Under the pieces are notes generated by a model. The model was not told the origin of the DNA. It made no database searches and saw only the letters and a program-made list of their open reading frames with translations. Of a stretch of 33,779 bases of DNA, positions 23,994 to 30,969 are shown piece after piece. The position numbers and the translations under genes are program-made. Position 1 is the stretch's first letter. Each line of letters starts with the position of its first letter. Source of the stretch: Chloroflexota bacterium (GTDB lineage Bacteria; Chloroflexota; Dehalococcoidia; UBA2979); NCBI GenBank assembly GCA_003670735.1, contig QWQU01000009.1:1-33779 (forward strand), written 5' to 3'.

Positions 23994-24557
23994 TTACAGC
24001 TCTGCGTCGAGGCGCACTGGATAGACGTAGCCGACGAAGGGGTGCCAGATCCGCATGCGCACCTCCTCCCAGGTGAGCGTGGCGCGGTCGACACGGCCCC
24101 ATGCCGAGGTGCGGAAGCGCGTGGACCAGCCGCACATCTGCTGGCTCCAGTTCATCTCGGCGACCTCGATGCCCTCGGGCGTGACGCGCTCGACGTAGGC
24201 GACGTGGCCGGCACCGCCGGACCAGACCACGACTGCGCCGGGTCGCGCGGCGTGCAGATCGTCGACGACCACCCAGCCGGCCCAGGCGGCGTGGTTGGCC
24301 CACGTCCCGGCGTTGCCGCTCCAGTTCACGCCGGGCTCGGGGGCGCGCTCGTCGAAGCGGCGCGCAGCGTAGGTCGTGCACTGGCCGCCGCTGCCGGGGC
24401 GCGTGCTGGCGAAGCCCTTGTATGGGTCGAGGTCGCGGCCTTCGAGGCTGCACTCGTCCGTGGCACTGGCTCGTGCCGGCGAGAGCAGCGCGACTGGGGC
24501 GGCGACGGTCAGTGCGGCGAGGGCGCCGAGGAAGCTGCGTCGGTCGATGGTGGCCAC
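23994..24557 (-). CDS. Tat-exported CHAP-domain amidase
   Basis: A 187-residue secreted protein. The N-terminus is a twin-arginine signal: DRRSFLGALAALTVAAPVAL with cleavage probably after ARASA near residue 32. The rest is a CHAP domain, a cysteine amidase/peptidase fold that usually cuts peptidoglycan cross-links. The catalytic cysteine is C60 (GQCTTYAARR), the histidine H118 (GAGHVAYVERV), and the third polar position lies in EVAEMNW near 134-136. Tat export of a cysteine hydrolase suggests it folds in the cytoplasm before secretion. A first GTG at 24563 exists, but the GTG at 24557 has GAGGAG with 5-nt spacing, so I use it. Another NlpC/P60-like gene lies elsewhere in the window but is broken. 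Confidence 0.85.
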   Translation of the reverse strand: MATIDRRSFLGALAALTVAAPVALLSPARASATDECSLEGRDLDPYKGFASTRPGSGGQCTTYAARRFDERAPEPGVNWSGNAGTWANHAAWAGWVVVDDLHAARPGAVVVWSGGAGHVAYVERVTPEGIEVAEMNWSQQMCGWSTRFRTSAWGRVDRATLTWEEVRMRIWHPFVGYVYPVRLDAEL

Positions 24558-24592
24558 GAGCACTCCTCGTCTGCTGGGGGCGAAGGGCGCCC

Positions 24593-24598
24593 ACCGTA
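24593..24598 (-). promoter_or_regulatory. Candidate -10 for the CHAP gene
   Basis: TACGGT on the minus strand, the same -10 hexamer as the nuo promoter, lies about 35 nt upstream of the GTG. The -35 region is poor. Confidence 0.3.
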
Positions 24599-24626
24599 TC
24601 TGATCTGGCTGCGGCTGTGTGCTCGC

Positions 24627-24815
24627 CGGGACGGCTCGGCAGGCGCCGAGGCCGGGGCACGGGCGGCTCCTCGATGTCGCCCAGCACCATCTGCAGGTGG
24701 CTCGCCGCAGCCGTGCCGGACAGTGTTTCGCCCACCCGCCCGCCCTTATGCGAGGGCGAAGCCCTCGCGCTCCCTCCGGATTCCGCCGGCTTTGCCGCGG
24801 ATCGGAGGCTCCTCG
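24627..24815 (+). repeat. Composite intergenic repeat, copy 4 (longer variant)
   Basis: Starts GGGACGGCTCGGC and shares GCGCCGAGGCCGGGGC with copy 1. Between the GGGCGGC arm and the CGGACAGTGTTTCGCCCACC core it carries about 38 extra nt (near 24668-24705) not seen in other copies. It ends with GCGAGGGC-GAA-GCCCTCGC and GCCGGC-TTTG-CCGCGG hairpins. Unlike the other copies it lies between divergent genes. Confidence 0.78.
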
Positions 24816-25057
24816 GGCTACCTGTAGACGGATTACGGCGAGCTCGAGGGGCTGCGGGCGACCTCGGTGGGTGGTGGCGGCGGGCGGGAGGTCTGGCCCA
24901 AGGGGTGGTGGTAGGGGCGATTACAAGCACGAGATGCTGTGGATATCTCGCTCGCCGCAGGGTGCGGTGGGGGTGGTGAGGCTGCTATCCTTCCGCCTCG
25001 CCCACCCGGAACGGCAGCCCGGTCGCCTCACGGCCGCCCCGCCGAGGGAGTCTCCTC
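24816..25057 (+). other. Leader region of the ABC transporter operon
   Basis: No coding potential is apparent. TATCCT at 24986-24991, preceded by TGC, could be an extended -10 about 66 nt upstream of the ATP-binding gene, but the -35 is not convincing. The rest is GC-rich sequence with no recognised element. Confidence 0.3.
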
Positions 25058-26134
25058 ATGCAAGTTGTCGAAGCTACCGATCTCACGAAGATCTACCAGA
25101 ACAAGTACATCGCGCTGAACGCGATGAACCTGAACATCGAAAAAGGCATGGTCTACGGCCTGGTTGGGCCGAACGGTGCCGGCAAGTCCACGACGTTCCG
25201 CGTGATGATGGGCCTACAGCGCCCGACCGCGGGGAGCATCAAGGTTTTTGGCGAGGAGATGGACCCGGAGCGGTCCGACCTGCGCCGACGAATCGGCTTC
25301 CTGCCCACCAACCCGAGCTTCCCTCGCAACCTGACGCCGATCTCGTACCTCGAGTTCATCGGGTCGCTGATGGGGATCCCGACCGACCGAACGAAGATTC
25401 GCCTCGCGACGCTGTTGCAGGCGGTGGACCTCACGGGGGCGGCCTCGCAGCGCATCGATGGGCTGTCGACCGGTATGGTGACGCGCCTTGGGATCGCGGC
25501 GGCGCTGATGGGTGACCCGGAGCTGCTGATCCTCGATGAGCCGACGTCTGGCCTCGACCCGTCCGGCCGCAAGCAGACGATCGAGCTGATCCGTGAGCTG
25601 TCGGGTCGTGACCGCACGATCATCATCGCGACGCACATCCTCGGCGACGTCGAGCGGGTGTGCACCGACGTGGGGATCATCTCGGGCGGCCGACTGATCT
25701 ACACGGGGCCGATGTCGGAGATGCGCCGCCTGGCGCGCCACGGCACGGTGACCGTGGAGATCGAGGGCAACACCAATGCATTCGAGCAGCAGGTGCCACT
25801 GCTGGATGAGCTGGGATCGGTGACGTACGAGCGGACGGGTGCGGAGTTCCACATCTCGTTCCTTGGTACGGAGGCGCTGCCGGTATACATCCACCGTGTG
25901 TTGGACCTGATCGACCGCACGGGGGTCGACCTGCTGCACTTCAACACGGGCGAAGACGAAATCGAAGAGGCGTTCCTGCGCCGCCTAGAGGAGGACAGCA
26001 CGCGCGGCTTCCTGCGGGCGTCGGCGTGGGCGGCGGCGCAGCGAATCGGCGGTGGGCCGGAGACGCTGGCGCTGCCGGAAGCGACGTCTGAGGAGACTGT
26101 GGATGCAGGCGTTTCTGGTACTCCTTCGGTATGA
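25058..26134 (+). CDS. ABC transporter ATP-binding protein
   Basis: A 358-residue ATPase for an ABC-2-type exporter. Walker A is GPNGAGKS (37-44), the Q-loop-like region is FLPTNPSFPRN with no obvious glutamine, the signature is LSTGM instead of LSGGQ, Walker B is LLILDEPTSGLDP, and the H-loop is ATHIL. After about residue 230 comes a C-terminal regulatory extension as in NatA/CcmA-like exporters, ending in a poorly conserved tail. The ATG at 25058 has GAGGGAG upstream. It overlaps the permease gene by 32 nt, so the two are translationally coupled and presumably form one exporter. The substrate is unknown. Confidence 0.93.
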   Translation: MQVVEATDLTKIYQNKYIALNAMNLNIEKGMVYGLVGPNGAGKSTTFRVMMGLQRPTAGSIKVFGEEMDPERSDLRRRIGFLPTNPSFPRNLTPISYLEFIGSLMGIPTDRTKIRLATLLQAVDLTGAASQRIDGLSTGMVTRLGIAAALMGDPELLILDEPTSGLDPSGRKQTIELIRELSGRDRTIIIATHILGDVERVCTDVGIISGGRLIYTGPMSEMRRLARHGTVTVEIEGNTNAFEQQVPLLDELGSVTYERTGAEFHISFLGTEALPVYIHRVLDLIDRTGVDLLHFNTGEDEIEEAFLRRLEEDSTRGFLRASAWAAAQRIGGGPETLALPEATSEETVDAGVSGTPSV

Positions 26135-26819
26135 CCTCGACCAGATGGCGCGGTCCTGGATCGTTCGCGTCTGGGTCGCGCTGCTGATCATTGGGGCCGG
26201 TGTCCTGGTGAGCATCGCGGCGACGAACTCGGAGCTGGCATCGGAGACGATGGCGGCGTACCAGTACGCGGTGTTCGCGCCGCTGTCGTGGCTGGCCGTA
26301 TCGATCTTCGCCGCCTCGGCGATCTCGGGTGAGGCCGGCGTGATGGCCGATGCGATCCTCTCGAAGTCGGTGAATCGCACGCAGTACCTGAGTGCCAAGG
26401 TGGTGTCGCGGATCGGTGCGACGCTGATCGTGTACGTACTGGTGACGGTTCCGCTGGCGTATCTGCTCGGCCGCTACGCGGTGGCGGACACCACGATCAG
26501 CGGACTGTTTGTCGGGCTACTGCTGGTGGCGATGATGGTGTCGTTCCTTGCGGCGCTCGGCATTCTGCTGTCGACGGTGTTCCGCAATGTGCAGCTCGCG
26601 ATCCTCGCGGTGATGGTGACGGTGCTGTTTTCCGGTGCGGTGCTGCAGTTCCTCGGTCTGACGTGGATGTCTACGACGGCGATCCTGAACGAGCTGCCCA
26701 CGACGTTCCGAGGCGAGACGCCGCTGTGGAATGTGTTTCGCGCGATCATCGTGTTTGGGGCGCTGACGGTCGCCTCGATCTCCGCGTCGCTGTACGTGTT
26801 CCGCATGAAGGACCTCTAG
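26103..26819 (+). CDS. ABC-2-type transporter permease
   Basis: A 238-residue membrane protein with six predicted helices, of the ABC-2 permease family (NatB/YhaP-like exporters). It begins MQAFLVLLRYDLDQMARSWI, followed by a helix at VALLIIGAGVLVSIAA, and ends with VASISASLYVFRMKDL. The phrase AILSKSVNRTQYLSAKV matches the loop after helix 2 in this family. The ATG at 26103 lies inside the 3' end of the ATP-binding gene and has GAGGAG upstream; the longer open frame from 26052 is arginine-rich and rejected. A short hairpin (GCGCC-TTC-GGCGC, 26820-26832) follows its stop but has few Ts. Confidence 0.88.
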   Translation: MQAFLVLLRYDLDQMARSWIVRVWVALLIIGAGVLVSIAATNSELASETMAAYQYAVFAPLSWLAVSIFAASAISGEAGVMADAILSKSVNRTQYLSAKVVSRIGATLIVYVLVTVPLAYLLGRYAVADTTISGLFVGLLLVAMMVSFLAALGILLSTVFRNVQLAILAVMVTVLFSGAVLQFLGLTWMSTTAILNELPTTFRGETPLWNVFRAIIVFGALTVASISASLYVFRMKDL

Positions 26820-26827
26820 GCGCCTTC

Positions 26828-26852
26828 GGCGCTTCTCGCCCAGCTTCTTGTG
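26828..26852 (+). repeat. Short repeat, copy A
   Basis: The 17-mer TCGCCCAGCTTCTTGTG (26836-26852), with a similar GGCGCTTC flank, recurs at 29149-29165. Similarity continues weakly for about 25 nt downstream in both copies. Confidence 0.55.
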
Positions 26853-26922
26853 TCGCGGGTTCGTGACTCGAGGCTTCTTGGGTGCGCGAGCCAGCAAGGA
26901 GATGCGGGCTCGCAGCGCGCGG

Positions 26923-26928
26923 TAGCAT
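26923..26928 (+). promoter_or_regulatory. -10-like element for leaderless small membrane protein gene
   Basis: TAGCAT ends exactly 6 nt (CGAGTC) before the ATG at 26935, with no Shine-Dalgarno. The -35 region is not recognisable. Confidence 0.5.
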
Positions 26929-26934
26929 CGAGTC

Positions 26935-27252
26935 ATGCATATCGGCTCGATGCTCAGCTCTACAGACGAGGCGGTTGAACTCGGAACATACGGCGGTCGC
27001 GTCGTGCGTGGCGTGGTGCGTCGTCGCTCGCTGCGCTTCGGGCTCGGCGAGCGGCTGCGGCTGAACCTGCAGCAGCTTTCGCCTGTCGCTGTCGAGGTGG
27101 ACGGGGAGCGCACTCGCATTCACTCGATGGATCCGCGCACGCGTCTGCTGTTGCAGCGGGCGTTGCTGGTGCTCGTAGTGTCGATGGTGGTGCCGCGACT
27201 GCTCGCGCGACGACATCGAGGTGCGCCTGCGGCACAACGGAGGTCTGGATGA
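26935..27252 (+). CDS. Small hypothetical membrane-anchored protein
   Basis: A 105-residue protein not recognised. The N-terminal 65 residues are soluble and arginine-rich with a short beta-like pattern (GTYGGRVVRGVVRRRSLRFG, VAVEVDGERTRIHS). They are followed by one hydrophobic helix, LLLQRALLVLVVSMVVPRLL (about 73-92), and a basic tail. The stop overlaps the ATG of the GerW-like gene in an ATGA, so the two are translationally coupled and probably function together. The start is supported by a -10-like TAGCAT 6 nt upstream. Confidence 0.6.
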   Translation: MHIGSMLSSTDEAVELGTYGGRVVRGVVRRRSLRFGLGERLRLNLQQLSPVAVEVDGERTRIHSMDPRTRLLLQRALLVLVVSMVVPRLLARRHRGAPAAQRRSG

Positions 27253-27641
27253 ACTCGACGGATGGGATGAGTGCGATGGGTGCACTGGCGTCGTTGCCGG
27301 AGCGCGCGTCGGCGGCCTCTGTGTTTGGTGAGCCGGCGACGGCGGGTGACCGGGTGGTGATTCCGGTGGCCGAGGTGATGATTGCGATGGGTGCGGGATG
27401 GGGCGGTGGCAATACAACTGAGCCGACGGCCACGAGTGTGCCGGTGGCGCCCGCTGCTGGCTCAGGTGGTGGCGTCGGTGGTTGGGGGCGCGCTCGGGGC
27501 ATTGCGGTGATCGAGCTGGGGCCGGATGGGGTGCAGGTGCATCCGATCGTGGACCAGACGGCGATCTCGCTCGCGGGAATCGCGTTGGCGGGGGCGGTGT
27601 TGGCGCTCGTGGCACAGGTGACGAAGAAGCTGATTCGCTAG
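27249..27641 (+). CDS. GerW/YtfJ family protein
   Basis: A 130-residue member of the GerW (YtfJ, sporulation protein) family. The family core is GEPATAGDRVVIPVAEVMIA, a glycine-rich AMGAGWGGGN, a further GSGGGVGGWGRARGIAVIEL segment, and VQVHPIVDQTAIS. A hydrophobic helix near the C-terminus (IALAGAVLALVAQVTKKLIR) would anchor it to the membrane. In Bacillus YtfJ/GerW affects germination, but the family is widespread in non-spore-formers where its role is unknown, and nothing else here indicates sporulation. The ATG at 27249 is within the stop of the preceding gene. Confidence 0.85.
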   Translation: MNSTDGMSAMGALASLPERASAASVFGEPATAGDRVVIPVAEVMIAMGAGWGGGNTTEPTATSVPVAPAAGSGGGVGGWGRARGIAVIELGPDGVQVHPIVDQTAISLAGIALAGAVLALVAQVTKKLIR

Positions 27642-27668
27642 GTGGTTGCTGCGCGACGAGTGCGCGCT

Positions 27669-27818
27669 GTCGGACGGCTCGGCTGTGCCGAGGCCGGGCG
27701 CGAGGGCCGCTGTGCGGCCGGACTCGCGCCGAACTGAATTGAACCCACCCTCCCACCCTATGAGGGGACTTCGTCCCCTCGCCCCTAGCAGGGGCTGCGC
27801 CCCTGCACCCTCGGAGTC
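27669..27818 (+). repeat. Composite intergenic repeat, copy 5
   Basis: GTCGGACGGCTCGGCT start, GCCGAGGCCGGG, GGCCGC-tgtg-CGGCC hairpin, a diverged core (CGAACTGAATTGAACCCACC), then GGGGACTTCGTCCCC and GGGGC-TGC-GCCCC hairpins. It sits between convergent gerW-like and rimI genes. Confidence 0.78.
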
Positions 27819-27874
27819 GCCTCGAACGACTCTGCGCGCGGTGACAGCAACGTTCGACGCGCGTGAGCTCGGAG

Positions 27875-28513
27875 CTATGGGGTGGGGGCGTGCTCGGTGG
27901 GGGGCTCGAAGGTGGCGCCGTGTTCGCGGGCGTGCTCTTCGCGGAGGTAGCGGAGGCGCTCGACGAAGTCGGGGGCGACGAGGTCGGGGGTGAGCATGAC
28001 GACGGCATCCTCGCCGTTGTCGGAGTAGTAGGCGCGCAGGGTGCCGGTGTTTTCGAAGCCGAACCATTCGTAGAGGCGACGCGCGCGGGCGTTGGTGGGG
28101 CGTACCTCGAGCGCGATGTTCTTAAGCTCGGCGTCGGTGGCGAGGGTGTGCGCTTCCAGCAGCAGGCGCTGCGCGATGCCTCGATGCTGCTGCGTGGGGT
28201 CGACGGCGATGGTGACGACGTGCATCTGGTCGATCGTGTACCAGAGCCCGAGGAAGCCAAGGATGACCTCGGCCGGCTCGTCGAGGCCGAGGATGCGGCG
28301 GATGGCACCCATGACAGCGCCGTTGTGGCGTGGCTGCTGGTGCGGACTGCGCTCGACGGCGACGACGTACTGGGCGAGGCCGTTGTGCAGCTCGCGCTCG
28401 AAGGGTGTGCCGGGGAGGTTCGTGCCGTAGGCGAGGCGCTCGATGCGGCGAACCTGGCGGAGGTCGCCGGCTTCCATCGGGCGGATTGCGATGCGTCGTT
28501 GGTTCGTCGCCAT
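27875..28513 (-). CDS. rimI: RimI-like ribosomal-protein-alanine acetyltransferase
   Basis: A 212-residue GNAT protein with the RimI signature: IAIRPMEAGDLRQVRRIERL at the N-terminus, the acetyl-CoA loop VDPTQQHRGIAQRLL, and the characteristic ALEVRPTNARARRLYEWFGF then YYSDNGEDAVVM. RimI acetylates the N-terminal alanine of ribosomal protein S18. It is longer than the usual 150-160 residues because of an insertion around residues 40-75 and a C-terminal tail. The frame continues upstream to 28606, but the ATG at 28513 begins just before the conserved region; it has no clear Shine-Dalgarno. The usual tsaB/tsaD neighbours are absent. Confidence 0.87.
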   Translation of the reverse strand: MATNQRRIAIRPMEAGDLRQVRRIERLAYGTNLPGTPFERELHNGLAQYVVAVERSPHQQPRHNGAVMGAIRRILGLDEPAEVILGFLGLWYTIDQMHVVTIAVDPTQQHRGIAQRLLLEAHTLATDAELKNIALEVRPTNARARRLYEWFGFENTGTLRAYYSDNGEDAVVMLTPDLVAPDFVERLRYLREEHAREHGATFEPPTEHAPTP

Positions 28514-28518
28514 GGGCA

Positions 28519-28539
28519 GGGCACAACGTGCCCGTTTTT
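28519..28539. promoter_or_regulatory. Inverted repeat upstream of rimI
   Basis: GGGCAC-AAC-GTGCCC (28519-28533) is a 6-bp inverted repeat directly before the rimI start; on the plus strand it is followed by GTTTTT. With no plus-strand gene ending here, an operator is as likely as a terminator. Confidence 0.35.
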
Positions 28540-28680
28540 GCCCAGCGTTGCAATCAGTCGTTATCGCGCTGGGTGTCATCTCCTGTCGATCGTCGCCGAG
28601 TGCCATGTGGGGCTCGGTGCTGTCGTGGTGTGGGGAGAGCCTTGGTGGGCGCCTCGATGTCGGCGCAGGAGGAGGCGGCG

Positions 28681-29166
28681 ATGACCGGGGAGCGAGTGAG
28701 CACCGAGGACCTCGAGCTGGAGGCGCAGGGGCTGGACGGGTTCAACGCGATCGATGACGACGGTGAGGGGCTACCGGACGAGGCGCTGGCCGAGCTGGCG
28801 GCGCTCGATGCGGAGTCGGGTGGCGAGGACTTCGAGGGTGAGGCGAGGCAGGCGGAGTTGGACGAGCTGCGCTCGGAGCTGGCGCAGGCGGTGGACCGCT
28901 ATCGCTCTGCGGTGCTGGCGGGGGCGCCGGACGTGCCGGGCGACCTGGTACGCGGCGCGACCCTGGACGAGGTGGATGAGTCGTTGGAGGCGGCGAAGCG
29001 GACGGTGACGCAGATCCGCGCGCGTGTGACTGCGGAGTTGGGGAAGGCGGAGGGCTTTCCGGTGGGCTCGCCTGCTCGTGACGACGGCAACCTCGATGGC
29101 CTGTCGGCAAGCGAGAAGATTGCGTACGGGCTGGCGCGGGGGCGCTCTTCGCCCAGCTTCTTGTGA
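28681..29166 (+). CDS. Hypothetical acidic coiled-coil protein
   Basis: A 161-residue protein not recognised. It is rich in Glu, Asp and Ala with a very acidic N-terminal half (DLELEAQGLDG, LAELAALDAESGGEDFEGE). Residues about 60-125 have heptad-like spacing (AELDELRSELAQAVDRY; ESLEAAKRTVTQIRARV), suggesting a coiled coil. There are no cysteines, signal peptide or membrane segment. The ATG at 28681 has AGGAGG with 7-nt spacing and is preferred to the ATG at 28657. The last six residues and stop (SSPSFL) are encoded inside a short repeat also found at 26836-26852, so the natural C-terminus may have been altered. Confidence 0.65.
   Translation: MTGERVSTEDLELEAQGLDGFNAIDDDGEGLPDEALAELAALDAESGGEDFEGEARQAELDELRSELAQAVDRYRSAVLAGAPDVPGDLVRGATLDEVDESLEAAKRTVTQIRARVTAELGKAEGFPVGSPARDDGNLDGLSASEKIAYGLARGRSSPSFL
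29141..29165 (+). repeat. Short repeat, copy B
   Basis: The 17-mer TCGCCCAGCTTCTTGTG (29149-29165) with GGCGCTCT upstream, matching copy A near 26836. It overlaps the 3' end and stop codon of the acidic coiled-coil gene. Confidence 0.55.
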
Positions 29167-29231
29167 GCGCGGTTGAGCGAACTCGAACGCACGAGGTCTG
29201 AATAAGCTCGGGCGGTGTTGGAAGGGGCTCG

Positions 29232-29671
29232 CTAGTCGAGGAGCTCGGCGATCGAACGGATGATGCGGTCGGGGGTGACTGCTGCATCGGCGGGCAGGCC
29301 GTTGCCGGCGACGTCGACCCAAATCGCCTCGATGCCCAGTTGCTTGGCGCCGCCGATGTCGGCGTAGAGGTCGTCGCCGATCATGACCTCGTGCGCGCCG
29401 AGGGTGTCGAGGACGTGACGGTAGACGCGCTGGTCGGGCTTGCCGACGCCGAACTCGCCTTCGATCGCGATCACCTCGAAGTGATGTGCGAGGTTCCAGC
29501 GTTCGATCTTGCCTCGCTGGTCGGTGGCGGAGCCGTTCGTGATCAGGGCGAGCTTCGCGCCGTTGTTGCGCAGCGTTTCGAGGACGACCAATGACTCGGG
29601 GCGCATGCGCACGCCGGCGTCGCGCAGCGTTCGGTAGTGCTTCGAGAACTCGAGTGCGGCGTCCGCGCTGA
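29232..29671 (-). pseudogene. HAD-family hydrolase gene lacking its N-terminus
   Basis: The translation matches the C-terminal two thirds of a HAD-IA phosphatase: motif II in LALITNGSATDQRGKIERW, motif III lysine in IEGEFGVGKPDQRVYRH, and motif IV in VMIGDDLYADIGGAKQLG, ending TPDRIIRSIAELLD. The first homologous residues are about [19 protein letters not shown]. Motif I (DxDxT, with the nucleophilic aspartate) and about 90 N-terminal residues are absent. The open frame continues upstream to 29804, but that part is arginine/proline-rich, unlike the family, and is antisense to a better-looking plus-strand coding remnant. No good start codon lies near the break. Without motif I the product should be inactive. 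Confidence 0.7.
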
Positions 29672-29851
29672 TGCTCGCACCAAGTCCTCGAGGATGGCGC
29701 GTTTCCGTTCGATGGTGCGTACGTGGACTGGACGCCGGCGCCGCACTGGGGCATTCCCGAGCCGCACCCCGACTGGCCGTACCTCGAGCCATACGACACG
29801 CCACTCACGACCGGGCGGCGGCTGCCGTGGACGGATGCGCCTCGAAAGTAG
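29672..29851 (+). pseudogene. C-terminal remnant of an unrecognised gene
   Basis: A 59-codon open frame (29672-29848, TAG 29849-29851) with no good start codon but strongly protein-like sequence. It is rich in Trp, Pro, Tyr and Asp, for example [20 protein letters not shown] and [15 protein letters not shown], and has mainly G or C in third codon positions. I do not recognise the family. Its 5' side ends where the minus-strand HAD homology ends, so the two look like halves of divergent genes joined by a deletion. Confidence 0.5.
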
Positions 29852-29865
29852 CGTGGTGGGCGATA

Positions 29866-29879
29866 CGAACAATCGTTCG
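29866..29879. promoter_or_regulatory. LexA (SOS) box upstream of ruvB
   Basis: CGAAC-AATC-GTTCG is a perfect inverted repeat matching the Gram-positive LexA consensus core CGAAC-N4-GTTCG. It ends 1 nt before the ruvB -10 element, where a bound repressor would block RNA polymerase. ruvB is a classical SOS gene, which supports the assignment. Confidence 0.8.
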
Positions 29880-29880
29880 G

Positions 29881-29886
29881 TATACT
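29881..29886 (+). promoter_or_regulatory. -10 element of a leaderless ruvB promoter
   Basis: TATACT ends exactly 6 nt (CGCGGC) before the ATG at 29893 and no Shine-Dalgarno is present. The -35 is poor; the LexA box occupies the spacer. Confidence 0.7.
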
Positions 29887-29892
29887 CGCGGC

Positions 29893-30969
29893 ATGGTTGA
29901 AGACGACACCCGGGGCCCGCTGGCGCGCACGCAGTCGACCGACGACGTCGAGAGCGAGCCGACGCTGCGCCCTCGGCGGCTCGACCAGTACGCCGGCCAG
30001 GAGTCGGTGAAGGAGAGCCTGCGCATCGCGATGACCGCGGCACAGGCGCGGCAGGAACCGCTCGACCATGTGCTGATCTACGGGCCTCCGGGCCTGGGCA
30101 AGACCACACTGGCGATGATCATGGCCGCCGAGATGGGCGTCTCCATCCGCGTGACGGCGGGGCCGGCGATCGAGCGCACGGGCGACCTCGCCTCCATGCT
30201 CACGACGCTGCAGACCGGCGACATCCTGTTCGTCGACGAGATCCATCGCCTGCCTCGCGTCGTCGAGGAGATGCTCTACCCGGCGATGGAGGACTTCGCG
30301 CTCGACATCATCCTGGGGAGCGGGCCGCAGGCGCGCGACGTGCGACTCAAGCTCAACCGCTTCACGCTGATCGGCGCGACGACACGCTACGCCATGATCT
30401 CGCAGCCGCTGCGTGACCGCTTCGGCTCCACGTATCGCCTCGACTTCTACGACGAGGAGGCGCTGTCGCGCATCGTGCGCCGCTCCTCCGACGTGCTGCA
30501 TGTGCCGGTCGACGAGGACGGCGTGCGCGAGATCGCGCGGCGATCTCGAGGTACCGCGCGCGTGGCCAACCGGCTGCTGCGCCGGCTGCGCGACTACGCG
30601 CAGGTCGAGGGCAACGGCGTCGTCACTGGCCCGCTCGCGCAGCTGGCGCTGGAGCAGCTGCAGATCGACTCGCTCGGCCTTGACTCGATGGATCGTGAGC
30701 TGCTGCGCGTGCTGATCGAGCGCTTCAACGGCGGCCCCGCCGGCCTCGAGACCCTCGCGGCGGCGGTATCCGAGGAGTCGGACACGATCATGGACGTGTA
30801 CGAGCCGCATCTGCTGAAGATCGGCTTCCTGCAGCGCACGCCGCGCGGCCGCGTGGCGACGCGACTTGCGTATGACCACCTGGGGCTTGAGGCTCCACGT
30901 GCGGCATATCCGGGGACCCTTCCGGGCGGGACATCGCCGCAAGCACCATTGTTTGGAGTGGGGGACTGA
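29893..30969 (+). CDS. ruvB: Holliday junction branch migration DNA helicase RuvB
   Basis: A 358-residue AAA+ motor that drives branch migration of Holliday junctions with RuvA. The N-terminus leads to [20 protein letters not shown]. Walker A is GPPGLGKT (64-71), Walker [16 protein letters not shown], sensor 1 [19 protein letters not shown], and the C-terminal winged helix ends [20 protein letters not shown]. The open frame reaches back to 29671, but the ATG at 29893 fits RuvB length and is placed 6 nt after TATACT. ruvA and ruvC are not adjacent. Expression is probably SOS-controlled through the LexA box. It overlaps the RidA gene by one base (TGATG). Confidence 0.97.
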   Translation: MVEDDTRGPLARTQSTDDVESEPTLRPRRLDQYAGQESVKESLRIAMTAAQARQEPLDHVLIYGPPGLGKTTLAMIMAAEMGVSIRVTAGPAIERTGDLASMLTTLQTGDILFVDEIHRLPRVVEEMLYPAMEDFALDIILGSGPQARDVRLKLNRFTLIGATTRYAMISQPLRDRFGSTYRLDFYDEEALSRIVRRSSDVLHVPVDEDGVREIARRSRGTARVANRLLRRLRDYAQVEGNGVVTGPLAQLALEQLQIDSLGLDSMDRELLRVLIERFNGGPAGLETLAAAVSEESDTIMDVYEPHLLKIGFLQRTPRGRVATRLAYDHLGLEAPRAAYPGTLPGGTSPQAPLFGVGD

